From Chitinophaga pendula (GTDB lineage Bacteria > Bacteroidota > Bacteroidia > Chitinophagales > Chitinophagaceae), in contig NZ_CP077769.1 in the NCBI RefSeq assembly GCF_020386615.1, forward strand, positions 2,480,001 to 2,544,000: 64,000 nucleotides of DNA, in the 5' to 3' direction. Position numbers and translations under genes: made by a program. The notes under the pieces are model-generated. The model was not told the origin of the DNA. It worked only from the letters and a program-made list of their open reading frames with translations, and searched no databases. Of the stretch, positions 1 through 9,327 are shown piece after piece (position 1 is the stretch's first letter; each line of letters starts with the position of its first letter).

Positions 1-2905
1 CCATCGCCGCGGTGATGGGTTGGTTACCATTACAATTGTCTGTACCAGTCACAGTTGGTGCTGTAGGAACTTTATCACAGTTGACCGTGGTGTCTTTAGG
101 GATCACGGTCGTAAAGTTCGGTTTAGTAGTATCCTGTACGGTGATGATCTGTTTGGCAGTGGTAGTATTACCACAAGGATCGGTGAGTGTCCACACCCTG
201 GTCAGCTCGTAGTTGCTGGCACAGGTGGTAGACAAGTTTCTCTTGGTCTCTACCATAGTGGCAGTGATGGGTTGGGCACCATTACAATTATCTGTACCGG
301 TCACGGTCGGCGCCGCAGGTACCTTATCACAGTTGACCGTGGTATCCTTCGGAATGGTCACATCAAATACCGGTTTAGTAGTGTCCTGTACAGTGATGAT
401 CTGTTTAGCGGTCATGATATTACCGCAAGGGTCGGTGAGTGTCCATACCCTGGTCAGCTCATAGTTGCTGGCACAGGTGGCAGACAGGTTCCTCCTGGTT
501 TCTACCATGGTAGCAGTGATCGGCTGAGCACCATTACAGTTGTCTGTACCGGTCACAGTCGGCGCTGCAGGTACCTTATCACAGTCGACAGTAGTATCCT
601 TCGGTATTACCGTTGTAAAGGTAGGTTTAGTAGTATCCTGAACGGTGATGATCTGTTTAGCGGTCATGATATTACCACAAGGGTCGGTGAGTGTCCATAC
701 CCTGGTCAGCTCGTAGTTGCTGGCGCAGGTGGCATACAGGTTCCTCCTGGTCTCTACCATAGTGGCAGTGATGGGCTGGGCACCATTACAGTTGTCTGTA
801 CCAGTAACAGTCGGCGCTGCAGGCACTTTGTCACAGTTGACCGTGGTGTCTTTAGGGATCACGGTCGTAAAGTTCGCTTTAGTAGTATCCTGTACGGTGA
901 TGATCTGTTTGGCAGTAGTAGTATTACCACAAGGATCGGTGAGTGTCCACACCCTGGTCAGCTCATAGTTGCTGGCGCAGGTAGCAGACAGGTTCCTTTT
1001 GGTTTCTACCATGGTAGCTGTGATTGGCTGGTTACCATTACAATTATCTGTACCGGTCACGATCGGTGCCGTAGGTACGTTGTCACAGTTGACCGTGGTG
1101 TCTTTAGGGATCACGGTCGTAAAGTTCGGTTTAGTAGTATCCTGTACGGTGATGATCTGTTTGGCGGTCATGATATTACCACAAGGATCGGTGAGTGTCC
1201 ACACCCTGGTCAGCTCATAGTTGCTGGCACAGGTGGCAGACAGGTTCCTCCTGGTCTCTACCATCGCCGCGGTGATGGGTTGGTTACCATTACAATTATC
1301 CGTACCGGTCACAGCCGGTGCTGTAGGAACTTTATCACAGTTGACCGTGGTGTCTTTAGGGATCACGGTCGTAAAGTTCGGTCTGGTAGTATCCTGTATG
1401 GTGATGATCTGTTTGGCAGTAGTAGTATTACCACAAGGATCGGTGAGTGTCCACACCCTGGTCAGCTCGTAGTTGCTGGCACAGGTGGCAGACAGGTTCC
1501 TCCTGGTCTCTACCATCGCCGCGGTGATGGGTTGGTTACCATTACAATTGTCTGTACCAGTCACAGTCGGTGCTGTTGGTACCTTATCACAATTCACTAC
1601 GGTGTCTTTGGGGATCATAGTAGTAAAAGTGGGTCTGGTAGTATCCTGTACGGTGATGATCTGTTTGGCAGTAGTAGTATTACCACAAGGGTCGGTGAGC
1701 GTCCACACCCTGGTCAGCTCGTAGTTGCTGGCACAGGTGGTAGACAAGTTTCTCTTGGTCTCTACCATAGTGGCAGTGATGGGTTGGTTACCATTACAAT
1801 TATCTGTACCGGTCACGGTCGGCGCCGTAGGTACGTTGTCACAGTTGACCGTGGTATCCTTCGGAATGGTCACATCAAATACTGGTTTAGTAGTATCCTG
1901 TACGGTGATGATCTGTTTGGCAGTGGTAGTATTACCACAAGGATCGGTGAGTGTCCATACCCTAGTCAGCTCATAGTTGCTGGCACAGGTAGCAGACAGG
2001 TTCCTCCTGGTTTCTACCATGGTAGCTGTGATCGGCTGAGCACCATTACAGTTGTCTGTACCGGTCACGGTCGGTGCACTTGGTACCTTATCACAGTTGA
2101 CAGTAGTATCCTTCGGTATTACCGTTGTAAAGTTCGGTTTAGTAGTATCCTGTACGGTGATGATCTGTTTAGCGGTCATGATATTACCACAAGGATCGGT
2201 AAGTGTCCATACCCTGGTCAGCTCGTAGTTGCTGGCACAGGTAGCAGACAGGTTCCTCCTGGTCTCTACCATAGTGGCAGTGATGGGCTGGGCACCATTA
2301 CAGTTGTCTGTACCAGTAACAGTCGGCGCTGCAGGCACTTTGTCACAGTTGACCGTGGTGTCTTTAGGGATCACGGTCATAAAGTTCGGTTTAGTAGTAT
2401 CCTGAACGGTGATGATCTGTTTGCCCGTCATGGTATTACCACAAGGATCGGTGAGTGTCCATACCCTGGTCAGCTCGTAGTTGCTGGCGCAGGTGGCAGA
2501 CAGGTTCCTCCTGGTCTCCACCATCGTCGCTGTAATAATTTGATTACCATTACAGTTGTCTCTTCCGGTAATAGTTGGTGCTGTTGGTACTTTATCACAG
2601 TTCAAGGTGGTATCCTTCGGAATGCTTACACTAAATGTGGGCCTGGTCGTATCCTGTACATGTATAAGTTGCGTATAGGTAGCCGCATTATTACATGCAT
2701 CTTTCAGTGTCCATACACGGGTAAGAGTGTATGAGCTGGCGCAGGCGGGTGATACCGGACCTTTTGTTTCCTGTAAAGTAGCGGTGATAGTGCCGGTAGT
2801 ACAATTATCTGTTCCGGTGATCACTGGTTGTGCCGGGATGGCATCACAGTTGACCGTAGTATCTGCCGGAGGCAATGGCTGGTTGAATACCGGGGGTTTG
2901 GTATC
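1..2905 (-). repeat. Tandem 252-bp (84-codon) coding repeats
   Basis: The element reading VQDTTKP on the minus strand recurs at plus positions 132, 384, 636 and so on to 2904, always exactly 252 bp apart, so at least eleven full units are visible and the array continues left of position 1. Units up to about 2,500 are nearly identical to each other. The two nearest the N-terminus (about 2,500-2,905) are clearly diverged. Two sequence types (one with PVFDVTIPKD, the other with NFTTVIPKD) are interspersed. Confidence 0.95.
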
Positions 2906-5524
2906 CCGGACTATGATTGTCTGTGTGGCTGTTGCAACCCGGTTACAAGGATCTTTCGCCGTCCATGTGCGAGTGATACGCGTAGGACAGGTTCCGGTAA
3001 TATTATCTACAGGAGACGAGAAAGTCAGTAGCATGCCATCCGGGTGGTTAAACACCGGGCTGTCAAACAACAGCGTATAGTCCTTACCGATTTCACATTC
3101 CGTAGTAATATCTGCCATCGGGCTGGCAGTAGGTGGATTATTGGAAACCGTGACCTTAATAATATTACTCTCACTGGTACAAGCACCGGAAGTGACGATA
3201 CGTTTAAAGTAAAGGACGTTCCTGTTAGGAATCGTATTATAATTATAGTCTGGCTGAGTAGCACCGGCGATATTAGTAAAGGCGATGCCATCGTTACTGA
3301 TCTGCCAGCTGTAGGTATAAGTACCGGTTGCTCCTGCAGGACTTCCCTTACCAGTAAATGGCGCCGGTTTGCTGGCAGGGCAGATGATCTGATCCGCCTC
3401 AATGACATTATTACTAATAGGAGCGAGGCTCGTAATAATAACAGTATCGGCTGCCCAACATTTGGTCAATGCACTATTGGTAACATACCATCTCAGTGTG
3501 ACGCTGGTACCTGGTTTTACATTGGTCAGTTTGGAATTCGGTTTGTTCTTGTCTTCCAGCAGAGCAGTGCCTCCCGGGTCAGATATAATGGTCCACTCTC
3601 CCGCCTGACCGCTAGCTACCTGTCCCTGCAGGATGAAATCAGGGGTATTACATAGACTTTGATCCGGACCTGCATTGGCGACGGGAACCTGCATCACATC
3701 TACTGTGACACTATCTTTGACTACGCATTTCACATTGGTAACAGTCACGACATATTTCCGCTGCCCAAGCGATGGTGGTATATCCGTAATGGTGGTTGTC
3801 GTTTTATTGGTCGGCTGCCAAAGCACATTGAATTTAGATAACGTGTCATGTACTTTTAAGGTGACCTGCTCTCCCAGACATAACATCATCGGATCAGCAG
3901 TAGCCTTGACGACAGGTGGATTATATACTTTCACCAATGCAAACCCCGAATCCCTACAGGTACGGTTGTTGCCATAGTCGGCAATACCATACACGCCAAA
4001 GACGGAGTCGCGGGTGGGTTTTACAAGTAGGGTGTCTTTGATGATAGGAGGGGAGGTGTTTTTCCATATGTATCGCGAGTATCCCCCCGATGCTCTCAGT
4101 ACGGTCGAATCTCCCAAACATATCTGGTCTTGCGAGACCGTAATCTTAGGCGCCGGAAGGATCGTTATTTTAATAGGAGTGGAGGGCGCCGCACAGGAAG
4201 GACTGTTTTCATTACCCAGTTCGAAAATGTTCACGCGGAACATGATCACTACAGGAGTAAGACGATTTCCTTTCAATTCTCCTACCCCGAAACGTAATAT
4301 GGAATCTTTGGCATTTACATGGGAAACGTTCTGCCAGGTAGCGCCGCCATCGTCGCTTCGCTGCCAGCGGAACACAGCTTTTTTAAAGTAGTCTTTAGGG
4401 GAATAATAAGCGGTAAGGTCCACAGGGGCACCCTCACAAAGACTATCGGCCGGCGCCTGAGACTGCCGGCCATCGATGAAGCCAAATATATATGGACTAC
4501 AATACTGGAAGGAAATATCGTCTATCGCAATATCGTTACCACATCCTCCCGGGTTGTTATTTACAATTTCTACATATACATCACTGACACCTGGTGGTGT
4601 CTTAAAACTTCCCCCGTATCGCTGCCAGGTAGGCTGATCCAGATTCATGGATACGTCATAGGTCCGGAAGGAGTCGATCACCTTTAATGTATTGGCATCT
4701 ACAATCCGGAAAGTCACTCCCGCATATCGGTATCCTGTCAGTTTACCATTGTCTGTTCCGAGTATACAGGTGCTTTCAAATACCTGTTGTCCGTTTGTAT
4801 TCAACAACCAGGCACTGAAGTTATATACCGCGCCGGTACATAATCCTTTTTGTAAACGGCGATAAAACCTGATCGGTTGGATAGACGAGTTGGCTACCAG
4901 CATACCACCGTTACCGTTACCAGTATGATCCGGTACATCTACCCATTCATCACGGCCTTTACTACTGGAACTGATAAAATAAAAATTATCCCCCAGGGGA
5001 TAACCGGCACACGTATATCCTACTACTTTTTGATTAGCAGGCTTGGTAGCATCTCCGGGATAACAGATCCTGCCGGTGGGCTGTCCGAAATCCTCGACAA
5101 AATCGACTGCACTGGTTAACTGGCCTACGCAGACTTGTATATCACATCGCTGTGCCTGAATGTAATTTGTTTTAGTATAGGTGACACCGTTATCATCTTC
5201 CATCGTAGCGACGATAGTATACTGCCCAGGATCAGTGAACGACAGCGTTAATGATTTGCTGGTAAGTGGGTTACCCGGATTGGCCGTATATAATACATTA
5301 TATGTACTCGGTGTGATGGTCCACCGTACATTGTTGGTATTTATGCTCCAGACGTTACTACCAGAACCTCCATAAAGAGTGGCATTGATGGAAGCAAAGC
5401 GCTGTTCGCCCCGAGATGACATACAAACAGTGTCCGGTGCATTGATGAGGACCTTGGTTTGGCCGTATGCGCTAGCCCATACGCATAACAGTGGCAGGTA
5501 TATGAGGGAGAGAAATCGTTTCAT
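1..5524 (-). CDS. Large secreted repeat adhesin (5' part; C-terminus beyond left edge)
   Basis: The minus frame is open from the ATG at 5524 to the window edge, giving 1,841 codons and no stop. The product begins with a signal peptide (MKRFLSLIYLPLLCVWASA, then YGQT). Residues about 120-340 form a jelly-roll/carbohydrate-binding-like domain with the ending AIDDISFQYC. Ig/PKD-like segments follow to about residue 850. From there to the edge runs an array of 84-residue repeats, each containing DTTVNCDKVP, TGTDNCNG, TCASNYELTRVWTLTDPCGN and IITVQDTTKP. Each repeat has four cysteines, resembling the HYR/SprB-like repeats of Bacteroidota surface proteins. A C-terminal type IX secretion sorting domain would be expected but lies outside the window. 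Function is inferred as cell-surface adhesion or gliding. The forward-strand open frames over this region are antisense shadows. Confidence 0.88.
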   Translation of the reverse strand, partial: MKRFLSLIYLPLLCVWASAYGQTKVLINAPDTVCMSSRGEQRFASINATLYGGSGSNVWSINTNNVRWTITPSTYNVLYTANPGNPLTSKSLTLSFTDPGQYTIVATMEDDNGVTYTKTNYIQAQRCDIQVCVGQLTSAVDFVEDFGQPTGRICYPGDATKPANQKVVGYTCAGYPLGDNFYFISSSSKGRDEWVDVPDHTGNGNGGMLVANSSIQPIRFYRRLQKGLCTGAVYNFSAWLLNTNGQQVFESTCILGTDNGKLTGYRYAGVTFRIVDANTLKVIDSFRTYDVSMNLDQPTWQRYGGSFKTPPGVSDVYVEIVNNNPGGCGNDIAIDDISFQYCSPYIFGFIDGRQSQAPADSLCEGAPVDLTAYYSPKDYFKKAVFRWQRSDDGGATWQNVSHVNAKDSILRFGVGELKGNRLTPVVIMFRVNIFELGNENSPSCAAPSTPIKITILPAPKITVSQDQICLGDSTVLRASGGYSRYIWKNTSPPIIKDTLLVKPTRDSVFGVYGIADYGNNRTCRDSGFALVKVYNPPVVKATADPMMLCLGEQVTLKVHDTLSKFNVLWQPTNKTTTTITDIPPSLGQRKYVVTVTNVKCVVKDSVTVDVMQVPVANAGPDQSLCNTPDFILQGQVASGQAGEWTIISDPGGTALLEDKNKPNSKLTNVKPGTSVTLRWYVTNSALTKCWAADTVIITSLAPISNNVIEADQIICPASKPAPFTGKGSPAGATGTYTYSWQISNDGIAFTNIAGATQPDYNYNTIPNRNVLYFKRIVTSGACTSESNIIKVTVSNNPPTASPMADITTECEIGKDYTLLFDSPVFNHPDGMLLTFSSPVDNITGTCPTRITRTWTAKDPCNRVATATQTIIVRDTKPPVFNQPLPPADTTVNCDAIPAQPVITGTDNCTTGTITATLQETKGPVSPACASSYTLTRVWTLKDACNNAATYTQLIHVQDTTRPTFSVSIPKDTTLNCDKVPTAPTITGRDNCNGNQIITATMVETRRNLSATCASNYELTRVWTLTDPCGNTMTGKQIITVQDTTKPNFMTVIPKDTTVNCDKVPAAPTVTGTDNCNGAQPITATMVETRRNLSATCASNYELTRVWTLTDPCGNIMTAKQIITVQDTTKPNFTTVIPKDTTVNCDKVPSAPTVTGTDNCNGAQPITATMVETRRNLSATCASNYELTRVWTLTDPCGNTTTAKQIITVQDTTKPVFDVTIPKDTTVNCDNVPTAPTVTGTDNCNGNQPITATMVETKRNLSTTCASNYELTRVWTLTDPCGNTTTAKQIITVQDTTRPTFTTMIPKDTVVNCDKVPTAPTVTGTDNCNGNQPITAAMVETRRNLSATCASNYELTRVWTLTDPCGNTTTAKQIITIQDTTRPNFTTVIPKDTTVNCDKVPTAPAVTGTDNCNGNQPITAAMVETRRNLSATCASNYELTRVWTLTDPCGNIMTAKQIITVQDTTKPNFTTVIPKDTTVNCDNVPTAPIVTGTDNCNGNQPITATMVETKRNLSATCASNYELTRVWTLTDPCGNTTTAKQIITVQDTTKANFTTVIPKDTTVNCDKVPAAPTVTGTDNCNGAQPITATMVETRRNLYATCASNYELTRVWTLTDPCGNIMTAKQIITVQDTTKPTFTTVIPKDTTVDCDKVPAAPTVTGTDNCNGAQPITATMVETRRNLSATCASNYELTRVWTLTDPCGNIMTAKQIITVQDTTKPVFDVTIPKDTTVNCDKVPAAPTVTGTDNCNGAQPITATMVETKRNLSTTCASNYELTRVWTLTDPCGNTTTAKQIITVQDTTKPNFTTVIPKDTTVNCDKVPTAPTVTGTDNCNGNQPITAAM

Positions 5525-5952
5525 TGATGCAAACAGGTTGAGTGAAAAAACTATTAGTGGTGAAGCAGTTGGCGGCTTTCATCACAATAGTCGCTGGATA
5601 GGTTTGGCATCATGAAGACTCTGTGTAGCCGTTAATAGGCATACTTGTGACATAGTGTAAAGTGTTTTCATAGGCTTCGATTAGTTTTCAAGGTATGGCT
5701 AAAAAATATTGCTATTTTGATGTTAAAAATATGAATAATATACGAATAACAAAATGTGTAAGATACTATGAGCTTTAACTTACAGTATTTTGTATAAATT
5801 GCATAGGACTTGGTTATGATAGTCAATTATTTAATATAACAGCGGAAAGGCGAAAAAGTTATCCACATATATACGACGTGAATAAATATTTTATAATACT
5901 CTGAAACTTTATCAAAAAGTTTCCTACCTTTGCAGACCAAATTTGATGTAAG
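5525..5952. other. Intergenic region between adhesin and rpmI
   Basis: This AT-rich stretch of 428 bp separates two divergent genes and should hold both their promoters. Apart from the -7 element before rpmI, no gene, RNA or strong hairpin was recognised. Confidence 0.6.
5925..5932 (+). promoter_or_regulatory. Bacteroidota -7 promoter element for rpmI-rplT
   Basis: TACCTTTG fits the TAnnTTTG consensus of the Bacteroidota primary sigma factor and ends 20 bp before the rpmI start codon. No clear TTTG -33 element was found at the ideal spacing. Confidence 0.6.
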
Positions 5953-6150
5953 ATGCCCAAAGTAAAGACACATTCCCGTGCTAAAAAGACTTTTAAGGTG
6001 ACCGGGAGCGGACAGATTAAGCGGTTTAAGGCTTTCAAGAGTCACTTGTTGACCAAGAAAGCTACCAAAAGAAAACGTAGCCTGAGAGGGAGCACCCTGG
6101 TTAGTGAAGCTAACCTGAACCTGGTAAAGAGAATGCTCTGTCTCCGCTAA
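5953..6150 (+). CDS. rpmI: 50S ribosomal protein L35
   Basis: The 65-residue product starts [20 protein letters not shown] and is strongly basic, with the length and the opening MPKxKTHSxAKKRF-like motif usual for L35. It is a structural component of the large ribosomal subunit. The gene is followed 39 bp later by rplT, the conserved rpmI-rplT pair, and is preceded by a TAnnTTTG promoter element. The infC gene that often precedes this pair in bacteria is not present upstream here; a surface adhesin transcribed in the opposite direction is found instead. Confidence 0.97.
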   Translation: MPKVKTHSRAKKTFKVTGSGQIKRFKAFKSHLLTKKATKRKRSLRGSTLVSEANLNLVKRMLCLR

Positions 6151-6189
6151 TTATTATCAAATTTATTAACCTGAGTAAAAAAGCATAAG

Positions 6190-6534
6190 ATGCCTCGTTC
6201 AGTAAACGCAGTTGCTTCCAGGGCCCGGAGGAAAAAGATATTAAAGCAGGCCAAAGGTTTTTACGGTAAAAGAAAAAATGTCTATACCGTAGCCAAAAAC
6301 GTCCTGGAAAAAGGGCTGACCTATAGTTACGTAGGTCGTAAGTTAAAGAAAAGAAACTATCGCCAGTTGTGGATCGCTCGTATTAACGCTGCTGTAAGAG
6401 CAGAAGGGCTGACCTACTCTGAATTCATACATAAATTGTCTGAAAAACAGATAGATCTGAACAGAAAAGTACTGGCTGACCTGGCCATGAACGAACCTGA
6501 AACCTTCAAGACGCTAGTAGCTTCCGTTAAATAA
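6190..6534 (+). CDS. rplT: 50S ribosomal protein L20
   Basis: The 114-residue product starts [20 protein letters not shown] and carries the L20 signatures [12 protein letters not shown] and [12 protein letters not shown]20 binds 23S rRNA early in large-subunit assembly. It is transcribed with rpmI from the promoter upstream of that gene, and a strong intrinsic terminator lies 25 bp after its stop codon. Length and sequence are ordinary for the family. Confidence 0.98.
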   Translation: MPRSVNAVASRARRKKILKQAKGFYGKRKNVYTVAKNVLEKGLTYSYVGRKLKKRNYRQLWIARINAAVRAEGLTYSEFIHKLSEKQIDLNRKVLADLAMNEPETFKTLVASVK

Positions 6535-6559
6535 GCCACCGCTGATTGTAAATAATTAG

Positions 6560-6590
6560 GCCGGTATCATTATGATACCGGCTTTATTTA
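6560..6590 (+). terminator. Intrinsic terminator after rplT
   Basis: A perfect 10-bp stem (GCCGGTATCA, loop TTA, TGATACCGGC) is followed by TTTATTTAT. It closes the rpmI-rplT unit and faces the 3' end of ispE. Confidence 0.9.
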
Positions 6591-6651
6591 TATGTAGCTA
6601 TATTCCGCTGATTGTCAGTAGTTACACAGCCCCTTTATTGCAAAACCTTCC

Positions 6652-7473
6652 TTACATACTTCCTTTTACCCTAAAAACCTGATAGGCCGGTTCCCATTTC
6701 TTTTCGGGAATAGCTGTTCCCTCTGGGAAAATTCCGACCATCGAAGCACCACTTCCACTCATCGTCGCATACACCGCTCCAAGTGTATACAAACGCTGCT
6801 TTACCTGCGCTAATACCGGATGTGCTTTAAAAACAGGTGCCTCAAAATCATTGGTAATCAAGTCTTTCCATTTATTTACTGGCGCTAGTATCCGTTCACT
6901 TAACGCGAATGCCGGTGCCTGTGGTATGATTTGTCCAAATGCCCAACCCGTATTTACATGTATTCCCGGATATATTACCAGAAATCCATATCCTTTTAAC
7001 GACACAGGGCAAGGCGTCAATATCTCTCCCCGGCCGGTAGCAAAAGAGGGCTGATTATTAATAAAAAAAGCACAATCGCTACCCAGTTGTGCTGCATACG
7101 AACGCAAACGCGGCGTATCTATGTTCAGCTTAAATTTGTCATTCAGCAACTGTAACATAAACGCGGCATCTGCAGAACCACCACCCAGCCCTGCACCCAT
7201 TGGAATATATTTATGCAGGTGTATGGAGACAGGAGGGAGTGCCGGAAAGTCCGTTTTTAATAAATGCCAGGCGCGCAGACATAAATTATCGTTTACCGGG
7301 CCGGCAATAGGAATGCCTGAGGCTTCAAACAGCAGCTCATCCGCCCTGACCACTTCAAGAGCGTCAGTAATAGGCAGTGGATAAAAGACCGTTTCCAATT
7401 CATGAAAACCATCGGCCCGCTTGCCGGTTACATGTAAACCCAGATTGATCTTACAATTGGGAAATACTATCAT
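6652..7473 (-). CDS. ispE: 4-diphosphocytidyl-2-C-methyl-D-erythritol kinase
   Basis: This 273-residue GHMP-family kinase phosphorylates the 2-hydroxyl of CDP-methylerythritol in the MEP route to isopentenyl diphosphate. The N-terminus has the family opening MIVFPNCKINLGLHVTGKR. The ATP-binding glycine loop PMGAGLGGGSADAAFML lies at about residue 90-106. The C-terminal GHMP motif is ATMSGSGASMVGIF. Length is slightly short of the E. coli protein but usual for Bacteroidota. It lies 73 bp downstream of the bifunctional-nuclease gene in the same direction, so the two may be co-transcribed. Confidence 0.96.
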   Translation of the reverse strand: MIVFPNCKINLGLHVTGKRADGFHELETVFYPLPITDALEVVRADELLFEASGIPIAGPVNDNLCLRAWHLLKTDFPALPPVSIHLHKYIPMGAGLGGGSADAAFMLQLLNDKFKLNIDTPRLRSYAAQLGSDCAFFINNQPSFATGRGEILTPCPVSLKGYGFLVIYPGIHVNTGWAFGQIIPQAPAFALSERILAPVNKWKDLITNDFEAPVFKAHPVLAQVKQRLYTLGAVYATMSGSGASMVGIFPEGTAIPEKKWEPAYQVFRVKGSM

Positions 7474-7546
7474 TTAATATGCTGATAAATGAATAAGATC
7501 GGATATAACAATGATATTAGGGAAAATACCATTTGCCGGGCGGCTA

Positions 7547-8149
7547 TCAGGATTTGCTTTTACGGCTGTTGATCTCGTCGCGGATGGCGATTGCACGTAT
7601 ATAATCTTCCTGGTCTAATACTTCCTGCAATAGCATGGTCAATTCTTCTACGCTCATTGCCCGGAGATCATCTTCCGCACCTTTTTCATGTTCGGAAATG
7701 GTAGGGGTTACCGGTTTAGTGCCTTTCTTACCAGCAGGGTCATCCAGGAGGATGCCGGCGCTGTTTAAAATATTCTCAAAAGTATAAATGGGACATCCAA
7801 ATCGTACGGCAAGCGCCAATGCATCTGATGTGCGGGAATCAATCTCTATCGTTTCATCATTGCTGGAACAGATAAGCTTGGAATAGAATATACCTTCCTG
7901 TAAATTACTGATCACTACTTCATGAAGTTCTATATTAAATGCACTCATAAAGTTTTTCATCAGATCGTGGGTAAGGGGGCGGCTGGGTTGCATCTTTTCC
8001 AGGGCTACTGCGATGGCTTGGGCTTCAAATCCACCAATTACAATAGGCAACCGGCGTAATCCATTAACCTCTCCTAATACCACCGCATAAGAATGTGTCT
8101 GCGTAATGCTGTGCGATAGAGCAACTATTTCCAGTTCTATTTTTCTCAT
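7547..8149 (-). CDS. Bifunctional nuclease family protein (DUF151) with UVR motif
   Basis: The 200-residue product has an N-terminal DUF151/bifunctional nuclease domain (about residues 1-130; LPIVIGGFEAQAIAVALE and SDALALAVRFGCPIYTFENI are typical). A short linker leads to a UvrB/UvrC-type helical hairpin at the C-terminus (LLQEVLDQEDYIRAIAIRDE). DUF151 proteins have reported RNase/DNase activity in plants, and the bacterial role is poorly defined. The UVR motif suggests a protein-protein contact. The family and this two-part architecture are widespread in Bacteroidota. Confidence 0.9.
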   Translation of the reverse strand: MRKIELEIVALSHSITQTHSYAVVLGEVNGLRRLPIVIGGFEAQAIAVALEKMQPSRPLTHDLMKNFMSAFNIELHEVVISNLQEGIFYSKLICSSNDETIEIDSRTSDALALAVRFGCPIYTFENILNSAGILLDDPAGKKGTKPVTPTISEHEKGAEDDLRAMSVEELTMLLQEVLDQEDYIRAIAIRDEINSRKSKS

Positions 8150-8307
8150 ATCTGTCTCGCGTTGTCGCTGATATTTTTATAAGACCGTGAAGTTAGAGAA
8201 ATATTCCTAGTTAAAAAAGTTGAATGTCATCAGTTACAGTGACAAATGCCGGAATAATTGATCTTCTCCTGCAAGTGCCCTGTAACTGATACCGAAGTAC
8301 ATATACT

Positions 8308-9276
8308 TTATGCTTTTAATGCCTTAATCGCTGCTGTTAATTTGGGAACTACCTCAAACGCATCTCCCACAATACCATAATCTGCTGCCTTAAAGAAGGG
8401 CGCTTCAGGATCACGGTTAATCACTACGATCACCTTGCTGCCGTTTACACCAGCCAAGTGTTGAATAGCACCGGAGATACCGATAGCAATATACAAATTA
8501 GGTCTTACCGTCAACCCTGTTTGTCCAACATGTTCATGATGAGGACGCCAGCCGGAGTCTGCCACCGGACGGGAGCAAGCAGTTGCTGCACCTAGTACTT
8601 TGGCGAGGTCTTCTACCAGCCCCCAGTGTTCAGGGCCTTTCAAACCACGGCCACCGCTTACAATCACCTCTGCTTCTGTCAATGGGATCTCGCCGCTAAT
8701 GGTCTCCACACTGCTTACTTTTACTTTAAAGTCCGTATCTGCGATAGCAGGGGAGAAGGTACTCACCGTAGCGCTACCACTACCGGCTTCCAGCGGAAAG
8801 GTATTCGGCATTACGGCGATGACCTTGATATCAGAAGTAATGTTTACGTTCGCAAAGGCCTTGCCGGAAAATACGGTCTTTTTTACCACAAAGCCGTTGC
8901 TGGTGTCAGGCAGCGTAATGGCACCTGCTACGAGACCGGCTTTCAGTTTTGCGGCTACCCGGGGAGCGATAGCGCGGCCATCGAAATTATGGGGAAATAC
9001 CAACACTTTGGCCCCTTCCTGTTGTGCGGCTGCTACAAGTACTTTTGTAAATACGCCCCCTTCGACTTCATCGAGGCGGGCATCTGCTGCATGCAGAACT
9101 TTTTCTGCGCCGTAGTTACCCAAGGCAGTAAGCTCTTCCTGTGCTACCTGGCCCAATACTACTGCTGTGGCGTTTGTACCGAGTTGCTTCGCTATCTTGG
9201 CACCGTACTGTACTGCTTCTAAAGCAGCTTTTTTGATCTTTCCCTGGAACTGATCGGCAAATATTATAACTGACAT
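8308..9276 (-). CDS. etfA: Electron transfer flavoprotein alpha subunit
   Basis: This FixB/EtfA-type subunit of 322 residues carries the FAD that passes electrons from acyl-CoA dehydrogenases to the respiratory chain. The C-terminal FAD-binding domain shows SRPVADSGW, HEHVGQTGLTVRPNLYIAIG and VINRDPEAPFFKAADYGIVGD split over about residues 215-300. The N-terminal domain is the usual adenine-nucleotide alpha-hydrolase-like fold. The start at 9276 (MSVIIFADQFQG) was preferred over an in-frame ATG nine codons upstream because the family begins at this point. It lies downstream of etfB in the same operon. Confidence 0.95.
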   Translation of the reverse strand: MSVIIFADQFQGKIKKAALEAVQYGAKIAKQLGTNATAVVLGQVAQEELTALGNYGAEKVLHAADARLDEVEGGVFTKVLVAAAQQEGAKVLVFPHNFDGRAIAPRVAAKLKAGLVAGAITLPDTSNGFVVKKTVFSGKAFANVNITSDIKVIAVMPNTFPLEAGSGSATVSTFSPAIADTDFKVKVSSVETISGEIPLTEAEVIVSGGRGLKGPEHWGLVEDLAKVLGAATACSRPVADSGWRPHHEHVGQTGLTVRPNLYIAIGISGAIQHLAGVNGSKVIVVINRDPEAPFFKAADYGIVGDAFEVVPKLTAAIKALKA

Positions 9277-9327
9277 GGAATAGTTTGTTTTGAAAATGTA
9301 CAATAATGGGTCCCTTGAATTGCCAGG

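Noticed and set aside
20..2734. A 904-codon plus-strand open frame and many 83-codon frames over the repeats
   Set aside because: They are antisense to a better gene with a signal peptide and Ig-like repeat sequence, and stay open only because the repeat length is a multiple of three.
1..2905. Possible CRISPR array
   Set aside because: The period is 252 bp, the whole unit is conserved and protein coding, and there are no short repeats with unique spacers.
3025..5375. Several open frames of 60-203 codons on both strands
   Set aside because: All lie inside the minus-strand adhesin gene in other frames and lack recognisable protein features.
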